DNA of 64,000 nucleotides, from the NCBI GenBank assembly GCA_001023575.1, contig CP011489.1:868001-932000 (forward strand), read 5' to 3'. Numbering within the stretch: position 1 is the stretch's first letter; every line of letters begins with the position of its first letter. The position numbers and the translations under genes were made by a program. The notes beneath the pieces are model-generated. The model searched no databases and was not told the DNA's origin. It saw only the letters and a list, made by a program, of their open reading frames with translations. The DNA is from Actinobacteria bacterium IMCC26256. GTDB taxonomy: Bacteria > Actinomycetota > Acidimicrobiia > IMCC26256. Positions 55,228 through 63,329 of this stretch are shown in pieces.

Positions 55228-55650
55228 ATGAATGGTGACGACGCTCGACTTCGGGTCAGCCCAACCCTTGTAATCGTTCCCAGTGACCTGATTTGGAGGG
55301 TAACGACCTCTGGGGGGCCTGGTGGGCAGCATGCAAATGTGACCCGCTCCCGCGTTGAGCTCTCATTTGACGTTGAATCCTCCATCTCTCTAGGCCCAAG
55401 GCAGCGTGCAAGGCTTATTGAGAAGCTTGGGGCGGTTGTGAGGGTAAGCGCTGGGGATACCCGCTCGCAGGCTCGAAATAGAGAGATTGCGCTAACCAGG
55501 ATGGGGGAGCGCCTCGCTGAGGCCCTGCGTCAGGACGCCCCGAGGCGTGCAACGAAGCCCGGGGTTGGAGCCAAGCGAGCAAGGGTCGACGATAAGCGCA
55601 GGCGTGGAGATGTAAAGCGGGGTCGAGGGCGCCCAAGCGAGGGGGATTAG
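55228..55650 (+). CDS. ArfB/ICT1-like peptidyl-tRNA hydrolase
   Basis: A 140-aa ribosome rescue factor with the catalytic GGQ at 32-34 (TTSGGPGGQHANVTRSRVEL), as in release factor domain 3, and a very basic C-terminal tail (KRARVDDKRRRGDVKRGRGRP) that should enter the empty mRNA channel of stalled ribosomes. I start it at ATG 55228, where family similarity begins; an in-frame start at 55105 would add a non-homologous stretch. It is not near tmRNA or smpB in this window. Confidence 0.85.
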   Translation: MNGDDARLRVSPTLVIVPSDLIWRVTTSGGPGGQHANVTRSRVELSFDVESSISLGPRQRARLIEKLGAVVRVSAGDTRSQARNREIALTRMGERLAEALRQDAPRRATKPGVGAKRARVDDKRRRGDVKRGRGRPSEGD

Positions 55651-55719
55651 AAGTCACAAATAGTCGCCAATCGAGATCGGGGAGGCGCTGTTCGCTGTTT
55701 GACAGGTACTCTTAGCAAC

Positions 55720-57225
55720 ATGGAGCGACTCAGTGGTCTAGACGCAGCATTTCTCTCGCTTGAGAGCCCGGTTGATCACATGCACGTAATGGCGGTCGCC
55801 ATACTCGACCCCAGCGATGTACCTGGCGGATTCAATGCCCCCACAATGCGTCGCCTCGTGGGGGAGCGCCTCTCGCGTATCCCTCCATTTAGGCGCCGCT
55901 TAGTTGAGGTTCCATTCAATCTTCACCATCCGCTTTGGGTGGAGGACCCGGATTTTGACCTTGAGTACCACGTTCGTCAGGTTGCAGTCATTGCCCCCGG
56001 TGGTGAGCGCGAACTCGCATCACTCGTCGGTGAGATTTCGTCACGTCAACTAGACCGCACTCGTCCGCTTTGGCAATTCTGGATCGTAGAGGGCTTGGCT
56101 GACGGGAATGTTGCGTTAGTCGCAAAGATGCATCACTCTGCGATTGATGGAGCATCAGGGGTAGATGTTCTTGCCCAACTAGTTGACCTCGAGCCGACAC
56201 CTCTTGCAGCCGAGGAAGAACTTGCTCCGTGGCGCCCGGATCGCGTACCAACCGATGTTGAGATGATTCTTGGGTCGGTTGTCTCGATTGCTCGCCGCCC
56301 CGAGCAAATTGCCCGAGCAGGAGTAAACCTCGGGAAGGGTTTGCTGCGCTTGGGGCAGAGCGCATTGGATGGGGCGATGAGCGGAGCGGCGGCCCCCTTT
56401 ACAGCGCCACGACTCCCTTGGAACACCTCGATTACTCCGCACCGGAAGGTTGCATTCAGCACCATAAGTCTCTCTGATGTGAAGCTCGTTAAAGATGCCT
56501 TTGGGCTTACGGTAAATGACGTGGTGCTTGCCGTCGTCGCTGGCGCGCTGCGGATATACCTCGCCGATATTGATGCGCTCCCCGACAAGCCACTCGTCGC
56601 CGTGGTGCCAACAAATGTTCGGACTCCAAATACTAAAGGGGTCATGGGGAACGTTGTCTCGGCAATGTTTGCCTCTTTGCCAGCCGAACAGGCTGACCCT
56701 GTAAAGCGTCTCGCTCTCGTAGCAGAGTCAATGGGTCAGGCAAAGCAGACCCAGAGCGATTTAGGTGGCACGATCCTCGGCGAGTGGGCAGAGGTTGCGA
56801 CTGCCCCGATCCTCTCTAGCGGGATACGCCTCTATCGACGATTCTCCGAGCGTATGAGACCGATCTACAACCTCGTCGTCTCTAATGTCCCTGGTCCGCC
56901 GGTACCGGTCTACATGGCGGGAGCGCGTGTTGTGAGTCTCGTCCCGATGGGGCCAGTCTTTGATGGAGCAGGCCTCAACATCACGGTGCTCTCGTATATG
57001 GATCGTGTAGACGTTGGCTTCATGGCGTGTAGAGAGACTGTGCCATCACTATGGAGCCTTGCAGAGGCAGTCCCAGCAGCAATGGAGGAGTTGCTTGAGG
57101 CAGCGCGCGGTTCCTCCGGAGTTGCAGCATCCTCAACGGCAGAGGTCGACCTAACAGGTCTAGAAGAGGTGGGAACTAATGATGAAGAGTCCTCTCTAAC
57201 ACCCCTTCCTTCGCTACCTACCTAA
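55720..57225 (+). CDS. wax ester synthase / diacylglycerol acyltransferase (WS/DGAT)
   Basis: A 501-aa acyltransferase that makes wax esters or triacylglycerol storage lipid. The active-site motif HHSAIDG is at 138-144 (HHxxxDG). The N-terminal MERLSGLDAAFL and the C-terminal part with NVPGPPVPVYMAG and LNITVLSYMDRVDVGF are typical of the actinobacterial family. ATG 55720 follows TACTCT by 7 nt (leaderless pattern); a TTG at 55699 in the same frame is rejected. Its last 8 bp overlap the convergent hydrolase gene. Confidence 0.93.
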   Translation: MERLSGLDAAFLSLESPVDHMHVMAVAILDPSDVPGGFNAPTMRRLVGERLSRIPPFRRRLVEVPFNLHHPLWVEDPDFDLEYHVRQVAVIAPGGERELASLVGEISSRQLDRTRPLWQFWIVEGLADGNVALVAKMHHSAIDGASGVDVLAQLVDLEPTPLAAEEELAPWRPDRVPTDVEMILGSVVSIARRPEQIARAGVNLGKGLLRLGQSALDGAMSGAAAPFTAPRLPWNTSITPHRKVAFSTISLSDVKLVKDAFGLTVNDVVLAVVAGALRIYLADIDALPDKPLVAVVPTNVRTPNTKGVMGNVVSAMFASLPAEQADPVKRLALVAESMGQAKQTQSDLGGTILGEWAEVATAPILSSGIRLYRRFSERMRPIYNLVVSNVPGPPVPVYMAGARVVSLVPMGPVFDGAGLNITVLSYMDRVDVGFMACRETVPSLWSLAEAVPAAMEELLEAARGSSGVAASSTAEVDLTGLEEVGTNDEESSLTPLPSLPT

Positions 57226-57244
57226 GCGTCTGAGTGTAGGTAGC
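57213..57244. terminator. hairpin over the overlapping convergent gene ends
   Basis: GCTACCTAC (57213-57221) pairs with GTAGGTAGC (57236-57244). It straddles the two stop codons, so a terminator for both strands is likely, though no T-run is present. Confidence 0.55.
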
Positions 57245-58402
57245 AGTTACTTTCGGTGCGAAGGCCTCTGCAGCCTTAACGTTCAAGCCAATCGGCTTCT
57301 TATTGATCTTGAAGGCGTAGAGGAAGAGGGCGGTGGTGAAGTGGCGAGTAACTGGCCATGTGGTTGAGGCCTTGAGAGCAGGTGGCTTGCATCCGTCTTC
57401 ACCGAGGCGTGCAAGGTTCTCGGGTACAGGCAGCCCTGCTTGGCGAGCGATGGCAACAATTCCTCCGCCACCTTTTCCGATCTCGCAGATGTCGCTAAAC
57501 GCGGTTAGGTGACCTGATCCCTCTACCCAGACGCCTCGCTTAGGTGCAACGACGTCGTCAAAGTAGGTCTGTATCCCTGCAATCGGGATAACACCGTCTT
57601 GATTGCCAGCAATGAAAATATTTGGCTTCGACGGAGGAAGGATGGCGGGAATTGTGACGGTTCCGCGTGTTCCGCCAGACCCTGCTCCAGCAAGTGGCGC
57701 ATAAGCGATTACGTCATCCCTAGAGGCGGCGATCTCGATTGATCCTCGCGCCCCAGCAGAGTGCCCGAGCACACCTATCTTCTTGGTCTTGATATGCCCA
57801 CGTAGGAGCCCCTTGGGTGCAGCATTTACCTCGCGGATCTTGGCAACTGTCTCGTCGTAGACATCGAGATTTGCCTTGGGTGTAGTTGGTGCTCCACCGA
57901 GTTGCGATGCGATGCCGCGCTCTAGAAAATCAGGTGAGGCAACTACGAATCCCCATGTTGCTAGGTGTGTAGTGAGGAATGTGCTCTGGTCGCGGTATCC
58001 GCCTGCGCCATGGCTAAACACGAGTAAAGGAAAGGCTCCCTTGGCAACGGGGAGTGCCCTGTAGGCGTCAGTCTTGAATGGGGGATTGACGCCCTTCGCA
58101 TCTAGGAGGTCTTTAATGCCTTGAGGAAGCCAGTCGCGAAGGTAATAACTGTCTTTCTTCTTACCCTTAGCGCTGGACTTATTAGCGGGGTACCAAACCT
58201 CAACAGAGCGATCATCGAGCTTGATCGTGGTTACGCCGGCTACGTATGGCCCAGGCTTTGCGAAGGGAGCGTTTTGGGCAACCTTGGTAACGCTGACCAT
58301 TGTTCCAGAGCCTGCATACGCTGAGGGTGAGAGTAGTGCTGGGGTCGCGAATGACGCGACGGTGGCTAGAACGGCTGCTCTGAGTAGATATGACCTGCGC
58401 AT
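57218..58402 (-). CDS. secreted alpha/beta hydrolase
   Basis: A 394-aa exported hydrolase. The signal peptide ends near AYAGS (about residue 31). The fold features are LLVFSHGAGGYRDQS (oxyanion loop), the nucleophile elbow GHSAGARGS, and GNQDGVIP and GSGHLTAF with the possible Asp and His. This arrangement resembles PAF-acetylhydrolase and PET-hydrolase-like esterases. The substrate is unknown. It converges on the WS/DGAT gene, so a lipid-related ester is a loose possibility. Confidence 0.85.
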   Translation of the reverse strand: MRRSYLLRAAVLATVASFATPALLSPSAYAGSGTMVSVTKVAQNAPFAKPGPYVAGVTTIKLDDRSVEVWYPANKSSAKGKKKDSYYLRDWLPQGIKDLLDAKGVNPPFKTDAYRALPVAKGAFPLLVFSHGAGGYRDQSTFLTTHLATWGFVVASPDFLERGIASQLGGAPTTPKANLDVYDETVAKIREVNAAPKGLLRGHIKTKKIGVLGHSAGARGSIEIAASRDDVIAYAPLAGAGSGGTRGTVTIPAILPPSKPNIFIAGNQDGVIPIAGIQTYFDDVVAPKRGVWVEGSGHLTAFSDICEIGKGGGGIVAIARQAGLPVPENLARLGEDGCKPPALKASTTWPVTRHFTTALFLYAFKINKKPIGLNVKAAEAFAPKVTATYTQTLR

Positions 58403-58468
58403 TGTTCTCCAGTTCGAGCTATTGAGAGCTATTGAGTTCGTTTAATCGTGATATCGGAAGAGGCTGTT

Positions 58469-58507
58469 GAGAATTGGTGTCGAGAATTGGTCTCGAGAAT
58501 TGGTGTA
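58469..58507. repeat. three tandem 13-bp units
   Basis: GAGAATTGGTGTC is repeated three times with one or two changes (58469-58481, 58482-58494, 58495-58507), upstream of the secreted hydrolase and downstream of the PIG-L gene. The function is unknown. Confidence 0.85.
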
Positions 58508-58574
58508 GCGAGTTTTGTGAGATTAGCAATAAATACGCAGGCCATTTGGGCTTTGAGATTTACGAGCGCTTCCC

Positions 58575-59360
58575 TTATAGAGGTAGGGAGTTCTCCGCGG
58601 TTCCTACGGGTGCTCCGCGCCTTGTGAACCACTCAGTCCCAAAGGCGAGAGCGTAAATCTCCTCCGGCATGTTCAGGAAGAAGGAGTCCTCAGGGATTTG
58701 GCTTGCGTGCGCAGCCATTGCTGCGCGCTTTCGACCGACAACGCTAATTACGTCGATGCGAGTAGTGATGAGGTGGCTTGCGACCCCAAGGTTGAGATCC
58801 TCTGGGCTCTCGGGCAGAGGAGAGTCCTCAATTAGATCGTCGGGGCGCGCTTTCATGAGGGCTATCAAGTGATCGCGATCGATGGTTGCTTCATAGACGT
58901 GCTGAGTACCGGCAATCTCTGCAGCGCGAATCCCTACGTGGTGCACCTGAATGTGGTCGGGGTGCCCGTAACCGCCGTGCTCGTCGTAGACGGTAAGCAC
59001 ATCAGCGGACTCCTCGATCAAAATATCTGCGAGGCGTCGCGCCGCGTACTCAACATCTTGCTGGGCAAAACACTCTGGATTTAGGTTTGACTCCTCACCC
59101 GCCATTCCAGAGTCGCGAAAATCAAGGTACGCAACCCTGTGAATACCAAGGGCTAATGCTGCAGCCTCAAGCTCGGCACTGCGATGCTCGCCGAGCCCAA
59201 CGCCCTCGGCTACGACTCCATCAGCGACCTCGCCCTCTTCGCCGCGGGTCGCAACCACAAGAACTACGCGATGCCCTGCGTCGCTGGCAAGGGCAATGGT
59301 TCCACCGGTGGTCATCGCCTCATCATCCGGGTGGGCGTGGAAGCAAACAAGTGTCGACAT
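58575..59360 (-). CDS. PIG-L family deacetylase (MshB/Mca-like)
   Basis: A 261-aa zinc deacetylase. The metal motif AHPDDE (His10 to Glu14) is at the N-terminus and the third ligand region DEHGGYGHPDH follows. PIG-L enzymes in actinobacteria include MshB, which deacetylates GlcNAc-inositol in mycothiol synthesis, and Mca, which cleaves mycothiol conjugates; sequence alone does not separate them here. ATG 59360. Confidence 0.88.
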   Translation of the reverse strand: MSTLVCFHAHPDDEAMTTGGTIALASDAGHRVVLVVATRGEEGEVADGVVAEGVGLGEHRSAELEAAALALGIHRVAYLDFRDSGMAGEESNLNPECFAQQDVEYAARRLADILIEESADVLTVYDEHGGYGHPDHIQVHHVGIRAAEIAGTQHVYEATIDRDHLIALMKARPDDLIEDSPLPESPEDLNLGVASHLITTRIDVISVVGRKRAAMAAHASQIPEDSFFLNMPEEIYALAFGTEWFTRRGAPVGTAENSLPL

Positions 59361-59503
59361 GTGTTGATGCTGTCACGCTGGAAGGCGCTTTGTCGCAGTT
59401 GGGGGCTTTCTTTCCCCCTCGGAGCGGCTAAGGCTAAAAGGACGCGGGTACGCTGCTGCCCGTTCGCCGGTTCAGATAACGGCAGAGGCGATGGCTAATA
59501 AAA

Positions 59504-59959
59504 GTGGAGGATTTGGAACAGGTGAGTACCTCAATAGGAGTTTCATTCAGTGATCTCGCGGTTGGGGACTCATCGGCTCCCTTAGTCATTGAGGGGATTG
59601 GTCGTACCCACTTTGTGCGCTATGCGGGAGCCTCTGGCGACTTCAACCCGATGCATCACGACGACGCCATGGCCCAGCAGTATGGGAACCCGTCAGTATT
59701 TGGTCACGGAATGCTGACCGCGGGTATCGCCGCTAGGTCAGTAAAAGACTGGTTTGGCCCCACAGCACTGCGCCAGCTCGATGTTCGCTTCGCAAAGCAG
59801 GTCTGGCCAGGAGAGACCCTTACCTCAACGGCGACTGTTTCTTCTCTTAGTACTGATGAGGTTTCAGGCGAGGGCCGCGTTGATCTAACGCTGAGTGTTG
59901 TGAATGCAGACGGCGAAGAGAAATTGAGCGGCACTGCGACCGTCGCTGTAGATAAGTAA
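59504..59959 (+). CDS. MaoC-like (R)-specific hydratase
   Basis: A 151-aa hot-dog-fold enzyme with the catalytic hydratase motif YAGASGDFNPMHHDD (Asp46, His51) and VFGHGMLT. It hydrates trans-2-enoyl thioesters or dehydrates (3R)-hydroxyacyl thioesters. GTG 59504 is used; GTG 59522 in the same frame is also possible. An SDR of the HSD17B4 type follows 78 bp later, so the pair would carry out hydration and (3R)-hydroxyacyl oxidation in sequence. Confidence 0.88.
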   Translation: MEDLEQVSTSIGVSFSDLAVGDSSAPLVIEGIGRTHFVRYAGASGDFNPMHHDDAMAQQYGNPSVFGHGMLTAGIAARSVKDWFGPTALRQLDVRFAKQVWPGETLTSTATVSSLSTDEVSGEGRVDLTLSVVNADGEEKLSGTATVAVDK

Positions 59960-60037
59960 CAGGTACTCAGTTTCTTAGAGCCAAGAAGACTTTCAATTAA
60001 CTAACTAAAATACTCAACGGAGAAAAGGGAGCAATCA

Positions 60038-60934
60038 ATGGGTTTACTTGATGGAAGAGTCGCGGTAATCACGGGTTCAGGTAGAGGTATTGGTCGAGAG
60101 TTTGCGCTCTCAATGGCGAGTCAGGGTGCGAGCGTCGTGATCAACGATGTTGGGGTAAGCCTCGATGGCCAGGGGAGCGAAGAGGATCCAGCAGCGCAGA
60201 CCTGCCGCGATATCGAGGCACTCGGCGGCAAGGCAGTTCCGTCGTATGACTCGGTGGCTGATTTCGATGGTGCTGGGCGCATCATCCAGACCGCTGTTGA
60301 GAACTTTGGAAAGATCGACATTCTCGTTAACAACGCCGGCATCGTTCGCGACCGATCACTTCTCAAGATGACCCCTGAGGACTTCGATGCAGTCGTCAAG
60401 GTGCACATGTACGGAACCTTCAATACTGCGCGCCACGCTGCCGAGCTGATGAAGGAGCAGGGTTACGGACGTATCATCAACATCACCTCGCAGGCCGGGC
60501 TACGCGGAAACTTTGGGCAGACAAACTATGGAGCCGCTAAGGCAGCGATCATGGGGATGACATTCGTATGGTCTATTGAGCTCGGTAAGTACGGCATCAC
60601 AGTGAACGCAATGTCGCCTGCGGGCGCCACGCGGATGACCGAGGCACTATTCGCACGCACAGGCGAGGCACCTCCACCCGAGGCAAACCCAGCCCTCAAC
60701 GCGCCGATGGTTACCTGGCTCGCATCAGAGGAGGCTGCTCACGTCAATGGACAGATTCTTGGGCGTACAGACTTTGCATACACGATCTACCGTCACCCAA
60801 TGCAGATTGGTTACATGTACCGCGAGGGTGGATGGGATGTCGAGGGTGTCTCTGAGAACTTCAACAAGATATTCGCTCAGCAACTACAGCATGTTGGCCT
60901 AGCAATGCCGGGTGGTATGGAGTTTCCAAAGTAG
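60038..60934 (+). CDS. HSD17B4-like (3R)-hydroxyacyl-CoA dehydrogenase (SDR)
   Basis: A 298-aa SDR with TGSGRGIGRE, NNAGIVRDRSLLKM, NITSQAGLRGNFGQTNY and YGAAKA, and the C-terminal segment WLASEEAAHVNGQILGR. These match the dehydrogenase part of multifunctional enzyme 2 (HSD17B4), where a MaoC hydratase is fused to the C-terminus; here that part is the separate gene before it. Its probable job is fatty-acid or sterol side-chain oxidation. GGAGAAAAGGGAGC precedes the ATG. Confidence 0.88.
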   Translation: MGLLDGRVAVITGSGRGIGREFALSMASQGASVVINDVGVSLDGQGSEEDPAAQTCRDIEALGGKAVPSYDSVADFDGAGRIIQTAVENFGKIDILVNNAGIVRDRSLLKMTPEDFDAVVKVHMYGTFNTARHAAELMKEQGYGRIINITSQAGLRGNFGQTNYGAAKAAIMGMTFVWSIELGKYGITVNAMSPAGATRMTEALFARTGEAPPPEANPALNAPMVTWLASEEAAHVNGQILGRTDFAYTIYRHPMQIGYMYREGGWDVEGVSENFNKIFAQQLQHVGLAMPGGMEFPK

Positions 60935-60973
60935 GGATCTCAAAGTGGGTACTCGACGACGGGGTTGATTTGA

Positions 60974-62359
60974 ATGGTGAGTGAATCGCGTGACGGAGTA
61001 CTCGCCCCGCATCGCAGAGCAACGACCATTGGCTTGCTCTTAGTCATCACGCTTGTTGGGTTTGAGGCGCTCGCTATTGCAACAGTGATGCCCAAGGTGA
61101 GTCGCGATCTAAATGGAATCTCACTCTACGGATGGGTCTTCAGCGCGTTCTTACTTGCGCAACTAGTTGGGATTGTCGTTGCCGGTTCATCGGCTGACCG
61201 CTATGGACCAGAGCGCCCTTTCTTAATTGGGTTGGTGCTTCTGGCGCTAGGGCTCATCATCGGTGCTTTGGCCCCGAGCATGGAGGTACTTGTTGGTGCA
61301 CGAGCGATTCAAGGCCTCGGCGCAGGCGTAATCCCAGCTGTTGCATACGTAGTTATTGGGCGCGCATATCCAACGCAGATGCAGCCACGGATGTTTGCGA
61401 TGCTCTCAACAGCTTGGGTAGTCCCGAGCCTCATGGGGCCTGCAATTGCAGCAGTAGTAGCATCGGCTTTCGGGTGGCGCTGGGTATTCGCAGGGATTAT
61501 TCCGATCGTTGCCATTGCAGCGCTTCTTGCAGCGCCTCCGATGCGAAAGCTCCCGCCAACGGTTAGGTCACCGGATGCAGAGCCGCCCGCATCACTTGCA
61601 GGTGCGATTCAGGTGGCCCTAGGGAGTGGGCTATTCCTCGCTGGGCTCCTCGCTCATAATCTGTTCGCACTTTTAGCGCTCTGTGCGATCGGTGGAGCAA
61701 TAGCGCTCAACGCTTTGAGAAAGCTTGTTCCTACGGGAACGCTGCGGGCTCGGCCCGGTATTCCCGCAGCGGTGCTCTCTCGCGGGCTGCTCACGTTCGC
61801 ATTCTTCGGGGTAGATGCATTTATAACGCTTGCGGTAGAGGAGGTTCGAGGGGGATCTGTAGCGATGGGGGGCTTTGCTCTTACCGTCGGCGCTCTCTGC
61901 TGGACGACTGGCTCGTGGATACAGTCGCATTACGTGCAGCGCCTGCATCCGCCGCTCTTAGTGCGCGCTGGTTTCGCAATCATCGGAGTCGCCATTCTGC
62001 TTTTCTGTATTGCAGTATCGACATCGGTATCGGTCTTCATGTTTGCAGTTGCCTGGGGTGTTGGTGGATTCGGGATGGGGTTCGCATACGCTCCAATTAG
62101 CCTTGTTGTTCTTGGGGGCGCAGAGAAGGGGAGCGAGGGTAGGTCTTCGTCTGCGCTTCAACTAGCTGACGTACTTGGCTGCGCAATTGGGATTGGTATC
62201 GGCGGGGCGCTCGTCGCATTCGGTGAGAGATCGGGCTGGAGTCCATCGAGCGGTCTAGTGATTAATGCGTGTATCGATCTACTCGCTGTGTTCGCAGGAG
62301 TCCTGATTGCCTCGCGTTTAAGGGTTCAACCTCTCGGTGCGCAGATTAAGGCGCCATGA
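60974..62359 (+). CDS. MFS transporter
   Basis: A 461-aa membrane protein with about 14 hydrophobic segments. Motif A-like ADRYGPERPFLIG follows the second helix and VPSLMGPAIAAV the fifth, which fits a drug:H+ antiporter-like MFS exporter. Substrate unknown. It ends in an ATGA overlap with the CGNR-VOC gene, which may sense the same compound. Confidence 0.85.
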   Translation: MVSESRDGVLAPHRRATTIGLLLVITLVGFEALAIATVMPKVSRDLNGISLYGWVFSAFLLAQLVGIVVAGSSADRYGPERPFLIGLVLLALGLIIGALAPSMEVLVGARAIQGLGAGVIPAVAYVVIGRAYPTQMQPRMFAMLSTAWVVPSLMGPAIAAVVASAFGWRWVFAGIIPIVAIAALLAAPPMRKLPPTVRSPDAEPPASLAGAIQVALGSGLFLAGLLAHNLFALLALCAIGGAIALNALRKLVPTGTLRARPGIPAAVLSRGLLTFAFFGVDAFITLAVEEVRGGSVAMGGFALTVGALCWTTGSWIQSHYVQRLHPPLLVRAGFAIIGVAILLFCIAVSTSVSVFMFAVAWGVGGFGMGFAYAPISLVVLGGAEKGSEGRSSSALQLADVLGCAIGIGIGGALVAFGERSGWSPSSGLVINACIDLLAVFAGVLIASRLRVQPLGAQIKAP

Positions 62360-63315
62360 TTACACGTACCTCCGAAGCAGCCTCTCGGATCGTTACTCTG
62401 CTCAACTCGGAGTCTGCGGTTGGCGGAGACGCTCTGCGCGACCCCGATCGATTCAAAGATTTCTGTACATCCTTAGAGATTGATCAGGCTGAGTTAAAGG
62501 TCGACGAAACACTCTTGGCAATTATGCGTGATCTGCGCGCTGCAGTCGCTAACTGTATTGAGGAGCCTTCATCGAAGAGTTCGCGAGCGCTTGAGCACGT
62601 AAGCGCTAAGGCCCAACTAGTAATGCGCGTAGACGATAAAGGTATGCCAATGCTCTCTAGCGCGGCTGCTGGTTCGGCGAGTATTCCTGCTCTCTTCGTT
62701 CTCGCTATCGCTGCCCTATCTGAAGATGGAGCATGGAGTCGGATTCGTCTCTGCGATGCGCCAGAGTGCAGCACGGCGTTCTTTGACTCAACGCGTAGCC
62801 GCACCCGGCGCTGGTGCAGTATGGCAACGTGTGGGAATAGAGCAAAAGTCTCCGAACACCGCCAGAAGAAAGTCCAGAGGATGACCAGAGGAAGGTTAAG
62901 TAAAAGCGCCATGAGAGCACGTTCGTTCGATCACCTGGTACTAAACGTATCTGATGTTGAGGCATCTTTAGTTTGGTACATGCTCCACCTAGGGCTTGAG
63001 CCGGTTCGCGTAGATGAATGGCGACGAGGCGAGGCTCCGTTTCCGTCTCTGAGGATCAACGACTCTGCAATTATTGACTTCTTGAGCAGCGAACGCTCTG
63101 GCGAGAACCTCAACCATTTCTGTCTTGTCGTAGATGATGCCGACCTCCATGCATTGCACGCGAGCGGAGTGATCGAGACAGAGGGGGAGCCAAGGCGGCT
63201 ATACGGTGCGCGCGGTATTGGCTGGGCTCTCTATGTTCTCGATCCAGATGGCAACCGCGTAGAACTGCGCCACTACGGCGAGGAGCCGAGCGCTCCTCAT
63301 TCCGCGTCTAAATAG
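62356..63315 (+). CDS. ABATE/CGNR zinc-finger protein fused to a VOC (glyoxalase-fold) domain
   Basis: The first ~175 residues are an ABATE-like region and CGNR zinc finger: Cys133 and Cys138 (LCDAPECSTAFFD), Cys154 and CGNR at 159-162 (RWCSMATCGNR), then basic KVSEHRQKKVQ. This module is thought to bind DNA. From about 189 there is a VOC domain with the metal ligands His193 (FDHLVLNV), His254 (LNHFCLVV) and Glu304 (RVELRHY), and a normal length. The two parts are in one frame with no stop. A Met at 186 (ATG 62911) could start the VOC domain alone. The gene is coupled to the MFS exporter. Confidence 0.8.
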   Translation: MITRTSEAASRIVTLLNSESAVGGDALRDPDRFKDFCTSLEIDQAELKVDETLLAIMRDLRAAVANCIEEPSSKSSRALEHVSAKAQLVMRVDDKGMPMLSSAAAGSASIPALFVLAIAALSEDGAWSRIRLCDAPECSTAFFDSTRSRTRRWCSMATCGNRAKVSEHRQKKVQRMTRGRLSKSAMRARSFDHLVLNVSDVEASLVWYMLHLGLEPVRVDEWRRGEAPFPSLRINDSAIIDFLSSERSGENLNHFCLVVDDADLHALHASGVIETEGEPRRLYGARGIGWALYVLDPDGNRVELRHYGEEPSAPHSASK

Positions 63316-63329
63316 GGCTTAAATAGCCG

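Noticed and set aside
55699-55719. TTG start for WS/DGAT
   Set aside because: Family similarity begins at ATG 55720 and the TACTCT hexamer lies between them.
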